Origin: Acidimicrobiaceae bacterium
Lineage (GTDB): Bacteria; Actinomycetota; Acidimicrobiia; Acidimicrobiales; JAUTXP01
Direction: 5' to 3'
DNA: 64,000 bases
NCBI GenBank assembly: GCA_030837965.1
Contig: JAUTXP010000054.1
Span: forward strand, 1 to 64,000
In this document: piece by piece, positions 63,611 through 64,000 of the stretch
Position numbering within the stretch: the stretch's first letter is position 1
How the letters are laid out: each line of letters opens with the position of its first letter
Notes under the pieces: model-generated
Told to the model about the DNA's origin: nothing
Database searches by the model: none
The model's input: only the letters and a program-made list of their open reading frames with translations
Position numbers and translations under genes: made by a program

Positions 63611-64000
63611 CTACGGGACGCTGTCCACCGCGCACCGATCTGCCAACGGCATCTTGAGTTCGACGACGCCGTGCCCGTAGGTGCGTTCCGACACGAGGCC
63701 GGTGCGGGTGAAGAGGTCCAGCATCTTGCGGTTGTCGGCGAGGGTCTCCGCCACGAACCGCGTGATGCCCACCTCCCTGGCCGCGGTGGCGAGGTGGTGG
63801 AACAGCAACGTGGCGATCCCGAGCCTTTGGTGGTCGTCGCGTGTGACGAACGCGACCTCCGCGTCGGTGCCGTCAAGCCGGTCGTAGCGACCGACGCCGA
63901 CGAGGTCCGAGCCCGCGAGCGCTACGAATGCCTGTCGGTCTCTGTGGTCGACCGTCGTGAACCGCTCTACTTCGTGCGCGCTGAGGTGCGGATGCATTGC
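63611..64000 (-). CDS. GNAT-family N-acetyltransferase, partial (5' end beyond window)
   Basis: At least 129 residues. GNAT motif A is 'VTRDDHQRLGIATLLFHHLA' and motif B follows near 'RFVAETLADNRKMLDLFTRT'. The first visible residues ('HPHLSAHEVERFTTVDHRDR') are normally internal in this subfamily (preceded by an RFF-type segment), so the gene almost surely starts outside the window. Substrate unknown. Confidence 0.8.
   Translation of the reverse strand, partial: AMHPHLSAHEVERFTTVDHRDRQAFVALAGSDLVGVGRYDRLDGTDAEVAFVTRDDHQRLGIATLLFHHLATAAREVGITRFVAETLADNRKMLDLFTRTGLVSERTYGHGVVELKMPLADRCAVDSVP

Overview
This window is high-GC DNA from an actinobacterium, most likely class Acidimicrobiia. The evidence is two WhiB regulators, an F420/LLM-type oxidoreductase, a SigE-like ECF sigma factor with a ZAS anti-sigma factor, a class E-like sortase, a DivIVA-domain protein, MreB, a UPF0182 giant membrane protein and a SenX3/RegX3-type pst operon. 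No taxonomic search was possible, so the class assignment is inference.

Layout. 1-300: a 137-bp tandem repeat cut by the window edge. 0.4-8.9 kb: whiB2-like gene, glutamate formimidoyltransferase-like gene, LLM oxidoreductase, tatA, sigE-like sigma/anti-sigma pair, second whiB, HtrA protease, small ORF, surE and an orphan SenX3-like kinase whose phospho-accepting His is Tyr. 9.1-18 kb: two unknown proteins, MFS transporter, YfcE-type phosphodiesterase, a zincin-family protein without HExxH, an epimerase-like protein, a catalytically degenerate HtrA paralogue, moaE, a small membrane protein and mreB. 18-25 kb: a complete Liv-type ABC uptake operon with an acyl-CoA ligase inside it. 25-39 kb: HEAT protein, TetR-sortase pair, a tail-anchored Pro/Glu-rich protein, a PDZ/S16 protease, a kinase/FecR-like lipoprotein/response-regulator set, a DivIVA protein fused to a phage-head-like tail, and UPF0182.

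39.4-46.7 kb: a genomic island in the 3' end of initiator tRNA-Met, bounded by a 13-bp direct repeat. It carries a frameshifted large serine recombinase, a scrambled TrwC/TraA-type relaxase-helicase, and an apparent type II restriction-modification set (C5 methyltransferase, GIY-YIG nuclease resembling Eco29kI, Vsr). 46.7-57 kb: accessory genes (phosphotransferase, DUF2630, DUF5996, GNAT, UBP zinc finger, intradiol dioxygenase, pirin, PPOX, ArsR- and PadR-controlled genes, FAD monooxygenase), with at least one broken gene. 57-64 kb: the phosphate operon pstS-pstC-pstA-pstB-senX3-regX3-phoU on the minus strand, then a GNAT gene running off the end.

Two window-wide patterns stand out. First, many genes have a TANNNT hexamer ending 6-8 nt before the start codon and no ribosome binding site, which suggests leaderless transcription. 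Second, three families of near-perfect palindromes recur; two lie mainly at gene ends (possible bidirectional terminators) and one is inserted in frame inside coding sequences.
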